The notes: a model not told the origin generated them from the sequence alone. 64,000 nucleotides of DNA from UBA6224 sp963800205 (GCA_963800205.1 CAWCZQ010000001.1:186001-250000), one strand, 5' to 3'. Numbered from the stretch's first letter, positions 1 to 11,215 are shown. Numbers and translations are program-made.

Positions 1-2110
1 CAACGTCACTAGCAGTGCCGCCCCAGGTGCGGGACCAGCTGAGGGTGCCAGCGGAGTCGTACTTGGCGAGGAACATGTCGCTACTACCGGCGCCGTAACT
101 AGTGGTTTGTGCGGTGATGGCGTAGCCGCCGTCGGAGGTTTGTACAACGTCCTTGCCATAATCACTACCTGTTCCGCCCCAGGTGCGGGACCAGCTGAGG
201 GTGCCAGCGGAGTCGTACTTGGCGAGGAACATGTCGCTACTACCGGCGCCGTAACTTGAAGTACTACCACTGACGATGTAACCGCCGTCGGAGGTTTGGA
301 TGAGTGAGTCGCCGTCATCACTACCTGTTCCGCCCCAGGTGCGGGACCAGCTGAGGGTGCCTGAGCTGTCGTATTTGGCAAGGAAAGCATCATTGCTACC
401 AGCGCCGTAACTGGCAGTTTCTCCCGTCACGGCGTAGCCGCCGTCAGAGGTCTGGACGAGGGAGTAGCCGTAGTCCTCCGCAAGTCCGCCCCAGGTGCGG
501 GACCAGCTGAGGGTGCCGACGGAGTCAAATTTGGCAAGGAACATATTATAGTTAGCTATCGCGCCGCCAAAATTGGCGGCACCGGTCACGGCGTAGCCGC
601 CGTCAGAGGTCTGGACGAGGGAGTAGCCGTAGTCCGAACCTCCACTGGCGCCCCAGGTGCGTGACCAGCTCAGGGTGCCAGCGGAGTCATACTTGGCGAG
701 GAAAACGTCTCCATTACCGGCCCCGTAGTGCAGAGTACTGCCGGTCACGGCGTAGCCGCCGTCAGAGGTCTGGACGAGGGAATAACCACTATCGGCACCG
801 GATCCACCCCACGTCTTCGCAAACGTCACTGGCGGTGAAACAATCATTGTAGATATTGACGTATAGTCACTCCCTCCTCCTACAGTGTCAGATTTTGTGG
901 TGACGACAGGGGACGTGTTGCTGAAACTGCCACTTCCGTAAGGAGAAGTTGACGTTATTGTACTCAGGTTCTGAGAAGAAGTGCTCGGCGTGTAATCTTT
1001 ACATACATTACTTGTACATCCTAGCATCGTTCCGGCGGAGTCGTATTTGGCGAGGAACATGTCGCTACTACCGGCGCCGTAGCTGCTAGTCTGTCCAGTG
1101 ACAGCGTAACCACCATCGGTGGTTTGGACAAGCGAGTTGCCGATATCGCTAGAAGAGCCGCCCCAAGTCTTACTCCAGCCGAGGGTGCCGGTACTGTCGT
1201 ATTTGGCGAGGAACATATCAATGCTGCCGGCGCCGTAGCTGCTAGTCTGTCCACTGACAGCGTAACCACCATCGGTGGTTTGGACAAGCGAGTTGCCGAT
1301 ATCGCTAGAAGAGCCGCCCCATGTGCGGAACCAGTTAAGGGTCCCGGCGTTATCGAACGTGACGAGGAACATATCGTCACTACCCGCACCGTAACGAGTG
1401 GTAGAGCCGGTAACCGCGTAGCCGCCGTCGCTGGTTTGGATTATAGATAACCCTTTATCGCTGCCGGTTGTACTGATGATACGATCCCAGCTGAGGCTTC
1501 CAGACGAATTATACTTTACAAGGAGAATATCACCGTTATCAGATCCAGTGACGACATAGCCGCCGTCGGAGGTTTGAACGAGAGACCGGCCGTACTCATT
1601 AGCTAATGAGGCGGAAGATCCATAAACACTAGACCAGCTAATGGAGCCTGTGCTGTCGTATTTGGCGAGGAACATATCGGAATTATTTATAGCGCCCGCA
1701 GCACCCGTGATAGCATAGCCGCCGTCGGAGGTTTGAATGATCGAGTAAGCACGCCCACCGCTAGAGGCGCCCGATGATATACGGGACCAGCTGAGGGTGC
1801 CGGTGCTGTCGTACTTGGCGAGGAAGATAGTTTCATAGCCAGTACCAAAGCTGCCAGTACCTCCAGCAACGGCGTAGCCGCCGTCGCTGGTTTGGACAAG
1901 AGAGTAACCGGTGTCACTAGCGCTCCCGCCCCACGTGTTACTCCAGGTTAGGTTGCCCGCAGAATCGTACTTAGCCAGGAACATGTCATAACCGCCGGCG
2001 CCGTAGCTTTGAGTTGTACCCGTGATGGCGTAGCCGCCATCGGAGGTCTGGACAACAGACCTTCCAAAGTCAGCACTACTGCCGCCCCAGGCAATGGCAC
2101 CAAAATTAGC
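1..2110 (-). repeat. Array of about 160-bp coding repeats (12 copies visible)
   Basis: A motif coding for SDGGYAVTG recurs about every 160 bp (near 120, 270, 430, 590, 750, 1100, 1262, 1420, 1558, 1720, 1875 and 2030). Neighbouring copies can be almost identical at DNA level: 1030-1190 closely matches 1195-1350. The period is broken at about 830-1030 by a non-repeat linker of Ser/Thr-rich coding sequence. Similar repeats continue in the frameshifted part (2900-3900). The repeats encode the blades of the protein described at 1-4688. Confidence 0.85.
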
Positions 2111-4688
2111 CTGAGTGTCCTGATTTTCATATGCCCGGTATGCAACCTGCTTGAGCGCCGAGCTGCTGGTTGTAAGCTCCGGCACCACAGTATAACCGTA
2201 CAGCGGCGACCCACTACTACTAACCGCTCTGAAGCAGTACGGCGTGCTGGCTGGTGCATTGTAGTCCACCAGCGAAAAGTCCCACATGGCGTCCTGCCCC
2301 GATGGCGTCGCCGTGGCCACGCTAAAGGTGTTGTCCTCTTGATAGTTTTGGTCTACGACCGTGTCGGTACTGTGCGTAGGGTCATCAACGCTCGAGGCAA
2401 ATAGACTGTGTATCAATCGCTTTAGGATTGTCATAAAAACGGATAGCTCCAGAATTCTGAGATAAGTCACTGTATGTTTCACCACTAAACGACGTATCGC
2501 AAAGATTGTCCGCCCCTCGCTGCGCCACCTGAAGTTTAAAGCTAGCCCCACCCGCATCCGCCTGTGCAATGCCCACGTGCAGTGTCATACGCAGCCGGAA
2601 AGGCGTACCCTCTCCCGGCGCTATAATAGAAGTGTTCAATGCGGCTAATGGTACGTCGGCAGGTACTTTTGGCACAGTTGCTTGAAATACAAGGGTACGA
2701 GTTGGCGTAAAGGATCCAAGCTAATAGAACCCGGAATAACAGTACTTACGTGGGGGAAGTAATGGAGGGATTATCCGTTCCTAAAGTCGGAGAACAGAAC
2801 TCGTAAAAGCAGATGGAGTCTGGCACATGGGGTCACCACACCCAGCAATACTACCAGAGTATCGAACTTAGCTAGGAACATATCGTCGAGACCAGCGCCA
2901 TAGTTCTGCGTCGTGCCAGTACTAGCAAGCTTCCATCCGGTCTTTCCACTAGGCCATTTCCCTTATCATCATCGGTTCCTCCCCATGTTTGTGACCAACT
3001 GTAGGTTCCAGTGGTATCGAACTTGGCGACGTACATGTCATAAGCACCGGCACCAAAACTGTCGGTGTAACCAGTAATAGCATAGCCACCATCAGCTGTT
3101 TGGACTAAGGCATTACCATGTTCATAACCATTACCACCACCCCACGTACTGGTCCAGTCTGCGGTACCCATGAATCGTATTTGACGAGAATAACATCGCC
3201 ACCACCGCACCAAAACTATACGATGTACCGCTAACAGCATAACCGCCATCAGCGGTCTGGATGACCGCATATCCAAATTGGTTCAAGTGCTACCCCAGAT
3301 AAATTTGTCCCAACTGAAATTCCTGAAGAACTAAGTACTTAACTAGTGAACATACCATCATAGCACTATTGCGGCCAGTGATGACATACCCGCCGTCGCT
3401 TGTTTGGACAAGGGATTTGCCTAATCAGAAACTTGCGACACCAAAAGTTACGTGACCATACGACGGTGCCGCTACTATCGACTTCGTTAGCAAATATCTT
3501 CATCGCCTGCACCAAAACTACCAGTTTGACCGGTAACAGCATAGCCGCCGTCGGAGGTTTGGACGAGGGAGTAGCCCAATCATCACCTCCCAGTGCCGCC
3601 CCAGGTGCGGGACCAACTGAGGGTGCCGGTGCTATCGTATTTGGCGAGGAACATATCATTGCCACCAGCGCCGTAAGAATCGGTATAGCCAGTGACTGCA
3701 TAGCCGCCGTCGGAGGTTTGGACGAGGGAGTACCAGCAAAATCTTGACTGGCGCCAGCCCCATGTGCGGGACCAAACTCATGATGCCGGTGTTGTCGTAC
3801 TTTGTAATGTACATGTCAAAAGTACCAGCGCCATAGGAATTGGTATAGCCAGTGACTGCATAGCCGCCGTCGGAGGTTTGGACAACAGATTTGCTGCGGT
3901 CAGCACCCCCTGACCCTAGCGCAACTACAAAATCTTGTGAAGCTGTATTATCAGCGTTATCAAACCACCGGTAGCTCGACTGGTCAAAGGTAACCGATTG
4001 CACATACGTCAGACTGGCATAGACATTAGATATTTGCACATCATCGTCCCTGCCACTTGGGCTACCCCCGCCCTGAACAGTGCGTAGTAGATACACCTGC
4101 ATGCTATCGACATCACTTTGCGTCCACGAACCGCTAAAGGTGGCACTGTAATTAGTGAACGCGGTGGTCATGGTCGCGGTCGTCGTTGCCTGGAGCGTGC
4201 CATTCACGCGCAAGCGCAAAATCAACCGTATCGGCATTAGAATTTATTGGCGAACTCCGGAGGCGGACATACACCGTTATACTGCTAGCGCTCTGGACGC
4301 TGCTGGGGCTGTCCATGCCGAATTCTTCGATTTCCCCGCCTGATCCGTTCGTGCCTGTCGATACGTAAGCACTGTCATTGGGACTCGTGCCGCCGTTTAA
4401 AAGCGAGTAGTGTGTGGTGCCGCTGGTGGTGGTTGGCCAACCCTTCGTAACATCAGTATTCGGATTCATAGTAGCGGTAGCTGCCCCTGCTCTGTCGAAT
4501 TGGATAAGCGGCATGATCATACTTGCTACGACTAACAGTGCAACACCTGCCCTACTAATTCTTGGCCGCACTATGGAAATTCGCTTCCTCATGGGTAAGC
4601 TACGCTGCCAAAGCCTCCGTAGTACAGCTTTTGCCTGTACCCCTACTTTTTGTGACACATATATTATTTGTTTTACTAGCCGGTACAT
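1..4688 (-). pseudogene. Giant secreted beta-propeller-like repeat protein, frameshifted, continues past left edge
   Basis: The gene starts at the ATG at 4688 with a basic N-terminus and a hydrophobic segment ending in DRAGAATATM, a likely signal peptide or signal anchor. It then carries repeats of about 53 residues with the cores QTSDGGYAVTG, SYGAGSSDMFLAKYD and GTLSWSRTWGG, which resemble SBBP/delta-60-type beta-propeller blades. The frame is open and uninterrupted from about 2405 to base 1, so the gene runs off the window. Between about 4230 and 2405 the frame changes many times (I place shifts near 4220, 3775, 3590, 3450 and 2405, with others between). Each looks like a one-base gain or loss, because the repeat cores resume in the next frame. 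The product would be an extracellular repeat protein, probably an adhesin. The frameshifts could be decay or sequence error; gyrA in the same window also has indels. The family name is inferred from repeat appearance only. Confidence 0.65.
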
Positions 4689-5157
4689 AATGCATGTCCG
4701 ATGTTAACGGTTGTGTTTATAGTAGCATGTACATACATATTCTTACAACGGTAGGTAAGCTGTTATTTAGATTTTCCATGGCGGTAATATCGCATTATAA
4801 TGCTAGCCGTATAATATCATTTAGTTCCATTACCTGCTGCCCATAACCGCACTACCCTCCGGGCGTGTATCATTATTACTATACGCCGGTCCGAACAGTT
4901 GTCTCCATAAAAGTCCTCATTCAGCAGCAGCTTAGCGTGGTAAGTTGCGACGCATGAGCAGATAAATACTATGTCGTAAAATGTCTAGAACCTATGTTCC
5001 CAGACATCATTTATTTACCGCATTTAAAATCCAAACTGCTCAGTACCACAAACAAGAATATGGTATCTTCTATACACCCTTTATAGACACTCCCTGTTCT
5101 TCTCGCTCTATTACCCGTCTGATATTTTCAGGCAGCGTTATACTACCTACTTTATTA
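4689..5157. other. Intergenic region with no convincing gene
   Basis: About 470 bases separate the start of the 1-4688 gene from the end of the next surface-protein gene. It is AT-rich and I see no coding frame with plausible composition, no tRNA fold and no strong intrinsic terminator. It must contain the promoter of the downstream minus-strand gene. A weak TATAAA at about 4719-4724 on the minus strand is a candidate -10, but no good -35 accompanies it. Confidence 0.5.
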
Positions 5158-5229
5158 TACCTACTACCTACTACCTACTACCTACTACCTACTACCTACT
5201 ACCTACTACCTACTACCTACTACCTACTA
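5158..5229. repeat. Heptamer tandem repeat, (CTACCTA)n, about 10 copies
   Basis: Seventy-two bases consist of perfect copies of a 7-bp unit (CTACCTA on the plus strand, TAGGTAG on the minus strand). The array begins exactly at the TAG stop codon of the 5227-11172 gene and runs into the intergenic space. A partial extra copy sits at 5141-5150. This has the form of a VNTR; because it lies after the stop codon, copy-number change would not alter the protein. Confidence 0.92.
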
Positions 5230-8200
5230 ATTAGTATAGTCAAAGCTGATTTCGCCAACTCTAAATACCGCATCATTACTCGCAACTAAATGTATCGTAA
5301 TGGTTACGATGTCGTTTGCCGCAAAGGCACAGCCGCTCATGGCTCCAACCGTCTTCTGCTCCCATGTGCTTCCCGTACTTGGTGTGAAGCTGACTGCAGA
5401 GGCGTAACAAGTAGTGCCATCTGTATCTTCGAATTGTATAGTAGCCGTGGCATTCGTAGTGTTACTGCTGTAACCCCAAATCTTCAGGTTAGACAGACCA
5501 GACACATACTCGGAAGGTAGTTGTGTTTGCGCCACGATGTCGTAGTCCTGAGCAGTCGTTCCGCTTGCTGTCCATTGGTAGTAATTGTGCTTATAACCCT
5601 GGCCACTCGATAAACCTTTGACACTATCAGCATTCATAACACCACTGTTATTGGATCCATCGGCTTGGAGGATTGCTCCCGCATATTCTGGAATCAGATT
5701 GATTCGACGTGTTTGGCCGCCACCACCACCTCCCCCCGTGCCGCCATTCAGAACCTGCCATGATGCATTAGCATACACAAGCATCTCTTGCGTGTCTAAG
5801 TCAAAGTAGAGTGTTCCTTCCGCTGGCGAAGCTGGACGTTGCATAGTGGTGCCACCCATAAGTCGTAGGGTTTTGCCAGCGCTTACGGTTAAGTTATTGT
5901 TGAAGAAAGCACTACCGCCGATTGTTACGTTATTTTTGAATGTCTTGCTGCCAGCAAAGGTTTGAGTGGTGGTGGCTATTAAGCCAGCGTAGAATTCATT
6001 GGCCGATTGGAGGTAAATGGTATCACCACTAATGGTGGCACCATTAGCACTGTAGGTAACGCCGTCTAGGGCGCCGACGGTGGTTATGCCTCCGCCTCCA
6101 CCACCGCCAGCTGCGACACAACTACCACCCGTGACAATACCCCCTTTAATAGTCGCATCTTGCAGTACGTCACCTGAGGTACAGGTGATACTAACACCAG
6201 CAGTACCGTTAATGCGGTACCTGGTATTTGTGTTGATGTCGCCTGATACGTCGAGCATGTATGCAGGTGATACATTACCGATACCGAGTCGAGTCGTAGA
6301 AGCCTTGAAGCTGAAGTAGCCGTTGGCGTCTTGTTGGCCGGCGTAGATGGTGCCGGTGCCGGCGTCGTTGATGGAGCCGCCGCCGAGGGTGTTGTTGCTG
6401 AGGTAATTGGCGACACTGTCATTATCGTCTTCTATAATGATTGCCTCATTTACGTTGGTAGCGCTTGCGTCGGTAATGGTATTTTCTGTAATCTTGTTAG
6501 CGTTTGACCATGTAATCCATATGGCACCATTAAACTCCACGTCTCCACTATCGGTTATACGGTTGTTCGATATAACATTGTTATCGGCATCTTCAAGCAA
6601 TACGGCTCCCCAAACATTGCCTGAAAAATTGTTACCCGTAACGGTAACGTTATTGGATGCATATAGATACACCGCCATACTATCGCCTGAGGAATTATTT
6701 CCGCTCAATGTTAGATTGTTGCTACCGTCGTAAATATCAAACGCATAGCTACCGTTATTTTGGGTGGAGTTATTACTGACTAATGTATTAGTGGTTGTAT
6801 ATAAGGTAAAGCCGTCCACATCATTATCGGTAGCGATATTACCACTATAAACGTTACCGTCGCTGTTATAATCATAGAATCCGTTGTAAGTGTTGCCGCT
6901 ACTTATATTGTTGCTGATAGTGTTGCCGGAAGATGCCGACATCCATACACCAGACCCTCCGTTATTATAGATCGTGTTACCCGATACTTTATTTGATGAA
7001 GAATCAGTGTCCATTTGAAGGCCTGCATACGCTGAGCCGTCAACCGTATTATTCATTATGGAATTATAACTGGACTGATTTTGTAGCCAAATTCCTGAGT
7101 TGGTTGGCGCGTGGACACTATTATTTGCAAAATAGTTATGGGAACTGTTGGTGAAATAATATGCATTAGCGCTATCGCTGGCTATGGTGTTAGTAATCCT
7201 AGTACTATTAGTATCGCTAAAGTAGAACGACGTAGTCAAGATATTGCTAACCTTCACATTATCTACTACACCTCCCTTGAGGCTAGCACCACCATCGGCC
7301 GTGCCTACTCCGACCAACTGTACGCCATTTTGTGTCCCGGCAGTATTTATCGTGTTTCTACCGTTTATTTGGAGGTCGCGTATCACTACCCCTTCTCCAG
7401 TCGTAGTGTCGGTATTCTTAATTGCAGCAAGGCTAACGCTCGTCGCTCCAAAGTTACCGAATTGTATGATGGTACCATTACCCGAACCTGAAATTGTTGT
7501 ATTGTTCGGCACAGATATACTCGCGTCGATAGTGTATGTACCTTCTGCAAGGTAGACGTAACCACCGGCGGCTGCAGTCAGGGCTTGGTTTATTTCTATC
7601 TGGTCACCATCGAGCGTTCCAATGCCCGACCCGCTGCTATCTTCTCCGTCGGCGACATAGTCGGCAATGTCTTTAATAGCTTGGGGACTATCACTGGCGG
7701 CAACGATCTTGGTGGCTGTTTTACCGTCACCGGTACCACTGCCGCCATTGAGTGGTTGCCAGCTACCAGCGGCATAGACTAACAGTTCATCAGTGGTCGT
7801 GTCGAAGTATATAGTGCCTTCGCTTGGGGAGGCTGGGCGTTGCGCGGTGGTGTCACCGACGAGGCGGATGGTTTTGCCGGTGGCTACGGTGACGTTGTCG
7901 TTCAAAGTGGTCGTACCACTGACGGTGACGTTACCATTGAAGGTCTTATTACCGGCAAAGGTTTGGTCGGTGGTGTTGACCAGACCAGCGTAGGTGTCAC
8001 TGGCAGATTGGAGGTAGATGGTACTACCAGAGATACTAGCACCATTATCGCTGTAGGTACCGCCATCGATAGCTCCTACAGTAGTGATACCACCACCGCC
8101 ACCGCCGGCTGCAACACAGCTACCACCGGTGACAATACCGCCACTAATAGTTGCATCTTGTAGCACATCACCTGACGTACAGGTGATATCAGTTCCAGCA

Positions 8201-11172
8201 GTACCGTTGATACGGTAGCCGGTGGTGGTGTTGATGTCACCTGATACATCAAGGGTGTATGCAGGTGATACATTACCAAGACCAAGGCGAGTGGTGCTAG
8301 CCTTAAAGCCAAAGTATCCATTGCTGTTTTGCTGGCCAGCATAGATAGTGCCGGTACCGAGGTCGTTGACGATGCCAGCGCCAAGGGTGTTGTTGGCTAG
8401 GTAGTTATTATTTGAAGTAGAGTTAAATATAGCAATAGCCCAATTAGCTGTCGCAGTAGAATCGTAAATACTATTACCAATGATCGTATTATTACTTGCG
8501 TTCGAAAGATAGATAGCATTGTTGGATGTACTTCCGCCATTATCACGCATTGTATTATTTGAGATGGTATTATTGCTGCCTGTGACATAGACGCCGTAAG
8601 CAGCATTTTCCTCTACAAAGTTGTCTGTAAAGACATTATAATTTCCGCTAATTTGTATCCCGGAGCTTCCCGTATCGTAGTTTTGTTCAAGTAAATTGCC
8701 GGAGACAGTGTTATAGTTATTATTCATTGCAATCGAGATACCACCACCCCTATTGGATTTCACGATGTTGTTTGAAAGCGTATTGTTTATGGACGTATTT
8801 GTTAGTATTATGCCCCTGCTTTCATTACTGGAAACAAAATTTTCACTCAAGATAACTCGATCAGAGCTATTTAGATAAATACCCGTACTATCAAAATTAC
8901 TGGCGGTAACGTTACTGATTCGCCCATAGTCCATATTATTATAATAAAGACCATTTTGAGTCGCTCCAGAGTTTAAATCTTTCCGTCCATCTAGCTTTAG
9001 GTCACGGATGACCACACCGGTGCCCGGTGACGTCTCGCTGTTTTCTATGAGGTTGTCGGTGGCGTCTATGTCGGCTAGTTCTATGACTGTTCCTTGTCCG
9101 GCACCAGCCAGAGTGGTGTTGTTAGGTATGAGGATGGTAGCGTCAGCTACGTACGTACCTTCTGCGAGGTAGACGTAACCACCGGCGGCTGCAGTTAAGG
9201 CTTGGTTTATTTCTACTTGGTCACCATCTAAGGTTGTTTGACCATTGCCACTTTCTCCATCTGCAACGTAGTCGGCGATGTCTTTAATAGCTTGAGGACT
9301 ATCACTGGCAGCAACGATCTTGGTTGCTGTCTTACCATCTCCGGTACCGCTACCACCATTGAGAGGTTGCCAGCTACCAGCGGCATAGACTAACAGTTCG
9401 TCAGTTGTCGTGTCGAAGTATATGGTACCTTCGCTTGGGCTGGCTGGACGTTGAGCCGTGGTGTCACCAACAAGGCGGATGGTTTTGCCAGCGGCGACGG
9501 TGACGTTATCGTTCATGGTTATGCTGCCGCTACCGTAGTCATAGAAATTATCGCTATGTACTCCATAGCTATATGTCGCATTAGAGACATATAAACCACC
9601 GACAACATTAATATTAGAACCTGCTTGGTTGATAATGGAATCGCCAATAATACCGCCGCTGGTGAACATTGCAAGTGTATTTGCCGTACCGCTACCCTGT
9701 ATGCCCCCGCCCCCACTAGCCGCTGCACACGTACCACCCGTGACAATACCGCCCTGGATAACGGCATCTTGCAGGAAGTCACCGCTGGTACACGTGATGC
9801 TCGAGCCGGCGGTGCCGTTGTACTTGTATCCGGTGGTCGAGTTTATCGAGTTAGCGCCGAAGCTACCGGTCGTTGACAGTACCGCTGTACCACCTGAGTT
9901 TGTTGCCGACAGGAGGTTTAGACCATTTGCCTGTAGGGTAAGCGTGTTCGCTGATGTCTTTACATAGCTCGTGGTATTACTACCGTCCCAGCTCAGACCC
10001 ATGACTTGGTTTTCATCGGGGCTGAATATGGCTATCGGTGGTTGGTGCGCTGTCGTTCGGGCGTCAAAGACTGATATGACACGAGCTGAATTGTCACTAG
10101 TGCTAGTTAAGCCGAGTGCCAGAATCTGGTTGAATGCACCCGGGTTGTAAATCGGGATGTTTATCTTGGTGTCGACAACGCTACCTTCTGGCGTCACAAA
10201 TTCATCAATTGTCGCCGTATTTGCGCCCCCCGTTAGCCGCAGAGCACCGTTGACCTCAATACCATTTGCGTTAAGCGATGGCATAGTGCTACTTCCTAGG
10301 CCGATACCAAGTTGTGTGTTTGTGCCTGCCGTAAGGGTTAAGGCGTTACCCCCAATGCTAGTCTGGATACTGAAGGACGGGGTGACGTCTGAATCGACCG
10401 ACTGTTTGATATTGAGCCTACCAGCCTGCAATACCCCGGCTATGCCTGTGCCGTCAATATTGAAGTTACCAGTCTGCACTGTTCCCGGAGTGGTAGTTTG
10501 CAGTTGGATGTAGGCACCGTTGGCGGCACTTCCCGTTAAGAACCCACAGTTACTACTGTTCTGGATACAGAGGATACCGCTTTCGTTAGGGAGGAGGATG
10601 TCTTGGTCAGCGGTTAAGGTATCGAAGTTAAGGGTGCCGGTGTTAGCACCTTGGAGTTGGCTGAGTTGTTCAGCGCGTTGAGCTTGGAAGGCGTATGGCA
10701 CACTGGTGAGCTTGAGGTATGGGGTCATCTCACCATCCCAGGCTGGGACACCAGTGGTGGTACCACCAATGTTCATGCTGAGGAAGAGATCGGCATCCCA
10801 GTTGATGGTACCGGGGAAGCTGGTGATGTCACCAAGATTGACGGTGAGGTAGCCATTGGCTACTCGGACACCTTGGGTAGCACTGTTGAGACGGGTTTCA
10901 GTCCAGACGTTGGTGCCACCACCGCTGGTGGTACCACCTTCGTAGAGTTTGAACTGTACGTTGTAGTTACCATCTGGGGCGATGGCACCAGTGCTACTTT
11001 CCAGGCGGGCTTGGAAGTTGAGGGTTGGGGTGGCGGCAACTGCGGTAGATTGAATAAAGAAGTTGCTCAGAGGTGTTATGGCGGTTAGCAGCAAAAAGAC
11101 AAATAGCCCCAAGGCCCCGGCCCTGAGGATAGACTGATACAGTACTCGTGTTTGAGGTGTTTTTGTTTGCAT
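5227..11172 (-). CDS. Giant secreted protein with two beta-helix domains
   Basis: This is an intact 1981-residue frame. Residues 1-47 form a signal peptide (basic start, hydrophobic LGLFVFLLLTAI, then STAVAA). Residues about 48-215 are the N-terminal module shared with two other genes here. Residues about 215-690 look like phage-tail-fibre or collar-type beta sequence. Two right-handed parallel beta-helix arrays follow (about 694-930 and 1224-1600), rich in NTISNN/NNTISGN turns. Each is preceded by a near-identical segment containing TTAQRPASPSEGTIYFDTTT and a pectate-lyase-like start (GGYVYLAEGTY). The last 160 residues form a beta-sandwich-like module also found at the end of the 25776-28973 gene. 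No LPXTG motif or C-terminal membrane anchor is visible. No Shine-Dalgarno is seen, and a GC-rich hairpin sits just before the ATG. The likely role is cell-surface adhesion or glycan binding, by inference from architecture. Confidence 0.85.
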   Translation of the reverse strand: MQTKTPQTRVLYQSILRAGALGLFVFLLLTAITPLSNFFIQSTAVAATPTLNFQARLESSTGAIAPDGNYNVQFKLYEGGTTSGGGTNVWTETRLNSATQGVRVANGYLTVNLGDITSFPGTINWDADLFLSMNIGGTTTGVPAWDGEMTPYLKLTSVPYAFQAQRAEQLSQLQGANTGTLNFDTLTADQDILLPNESGILCIQNSSNCGFLTGSAANGAYIQLQTTTPGTVQTGNFNIDGTGIAGVLQAGRLNIKQSVDSDVTPSFSIQTSIGGNALTLTAGTNTQLGIGLGSSTMPSLNANGIEVNGALRLTGGANTATIDEFVTPEGSVVDTKINIPIYNPGAFNQILALGLTSTSDNSARVISVFDARTTAHQPPIAIFSPDENQVMGLSWDGSNTTSYVKTSANTLTLQANGLNLLSATNSGGTAVLSTTGSFGANSINSTTGYKYNGTAGSSITCTSGDFLQDAVIQGGIVTGGTCAAASGGGGIQGSGTANTLAMFTSGGIIGDSIINQAGSNINVVGGLYVSNATYSYGVHSDNFYDYGSGSITMNDNVTVAAGKTIRLVGDTTAQRPASPSEGTIYFDTTTDELLVYAAGSWQPLNGGSGTGDGKTATKIVAASDSPQAIKDIADYVADGESGNGQTTLDGDQVEINQALTAAAGGYVYLAEGTYVADATILIPNNTTLAGAGQGTVIELADIDATDNLIENSETSPGTGVVIRDLKLDGRKDLNSGATQNGLYYNNMDYGRISNVTASNFDSTGIYLNSSDRVILSENFVSSNESRGIILTNTSINNTLSNNIVKSNRGGGISIAMNNNYNTVSGNLLEQNYDTGSSGIQISGNYNVFTDNFVEENAAYGVYVTGSNNTISNNTMRDNGGSTSNNAIYLSNASNNTIIGNSIYDSTATANWAIAIFNSTSNNNYLANNTLGAGIVNDLGTGTIYAGQQNSNGYFGFKASTTRLGLGNVSPAYTLDVSGDINTTTGYRINGTAGTDITCTSGDVLQDATISGGIVTGGSCVAAGGGGGGITTVGAIDGGTYSDNGASISGSTIYLQSASDTYAGLVNTTDQTFAGNKTFNGNVTVSGTTTLNDNVTVATGKTIRLVGDTTAQRPASPSEGTIYFDTTTDELLVYAAGSWQPLNGGSGTGDGKTATKIVAASDSPQAIKDIADYVADGEDSSGSGIGTLDGDQIEINQALTAAAGGYVYLAEGTYTIDASISVPNNTTISGSGNGTIIQFGNFGATSVSLAAIKNTDTTTGEGVVIRDLQINGRNTINTAGTQNGVQLVGVGTADGGASLKGGVVDNVKVSNILTTSFYFSDTNSTRITNTIASDSANAYYFTNSSHNYFANNSVHAPTNSGIWLQNQSSYNSIMNNTVDGSAYAGLQMDTDSSSNKVSGNTIYNNGGSGVWMSASSGNTISNNISSGNTYNGFYDYNSDGNVYSGNIATDNDVDGFTLYTTTNTLVSNNSTQNNGSYAFDIYDGSNNLTLSGNNSSGDSMAVYLYASNNVTVTGNNFSGNVWGAVLLEDADNNVISNNRITDSGDVEFNGAIWITWSNANKITENTITDASATNVNEAIIIEDDNDSVANYLSNNTLGGGSINDAGTGTIYAGQQDANGYFSFKASTTRLGIGNVSPAYMLDVSGDINTNTRYRINGTAGVSITCTSGDVLQDATIKGGIVTGGSCVAAGGGGGGGITTVGALDGVTYSANGATISGDTIYLQSANEFYAGLIATTTQTFAGSKTFKNNVTIGGSAFFNNNLTVSAGKTLRLMGGTTMQRPASPAEGTLYFDLDTQEMLVYANASWQVLNGGTGGGGGGGQTRRINLIPEYAGAILQADGSNNSGVMNADSVKGLSSGQGYKHNYYQWTASGTTAQDYDIVAQTQLPSEYVSGLSNLKIWGYSSNTTNATATIQFEDTDGTTCYASAVSFTPSTGSTWEQKTVGAMSGCAFAANDIVTITIHLVASNDAVFRVGEISFDYTN
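10437..11040 (-). repeat. Shared N-terminal module, copy A
   Basis: The DNA coding for residues about 45-245 of the 5227-11172 protein is almost identical to 19445-20043, and its first about 490 bp (10548-11040) also to 28250-28747. The encoded protein starts TPTLNFQARLESSTG just after the signal peptide and ends near NSSNCGFL. Differences between copies are scattered single bases. Confidence 0.9.
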
Positions 11173-11184
11173 TTTGTGTGTGGT

Positions 11185-11215
11185 GGGGGCCTTATTTTGA
11201 GGCCCCCTGTTTTTT
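11185..11215 (+). terminator. GC-rich hairpin with T-run on plus strand, in the 5' leader of a surface gene
   Basis: GGGGGCCT (11185-11192) and AGGCCCCC (11200-11207) form a perfect 8-bp stem with a 7-base loop, followed on the plus strand by six T (11210-11215). As a terminator it points away from the gene at 5227-11172, yet no plus-strand gene precedes it. Seen from the minus strand it is a stable hairpin ending 12 bases before the ATG. It could stop antisense transcription or affect translation initiation. Confidence 0.6.

Noticed and set aside
1..2110. Regular repeats that might be a CRISPR array
   Set aside because: The period is about 160 bp, and the repeats form one continuous coding frame; there are no spacers of 30-40 bp and no cas genes.
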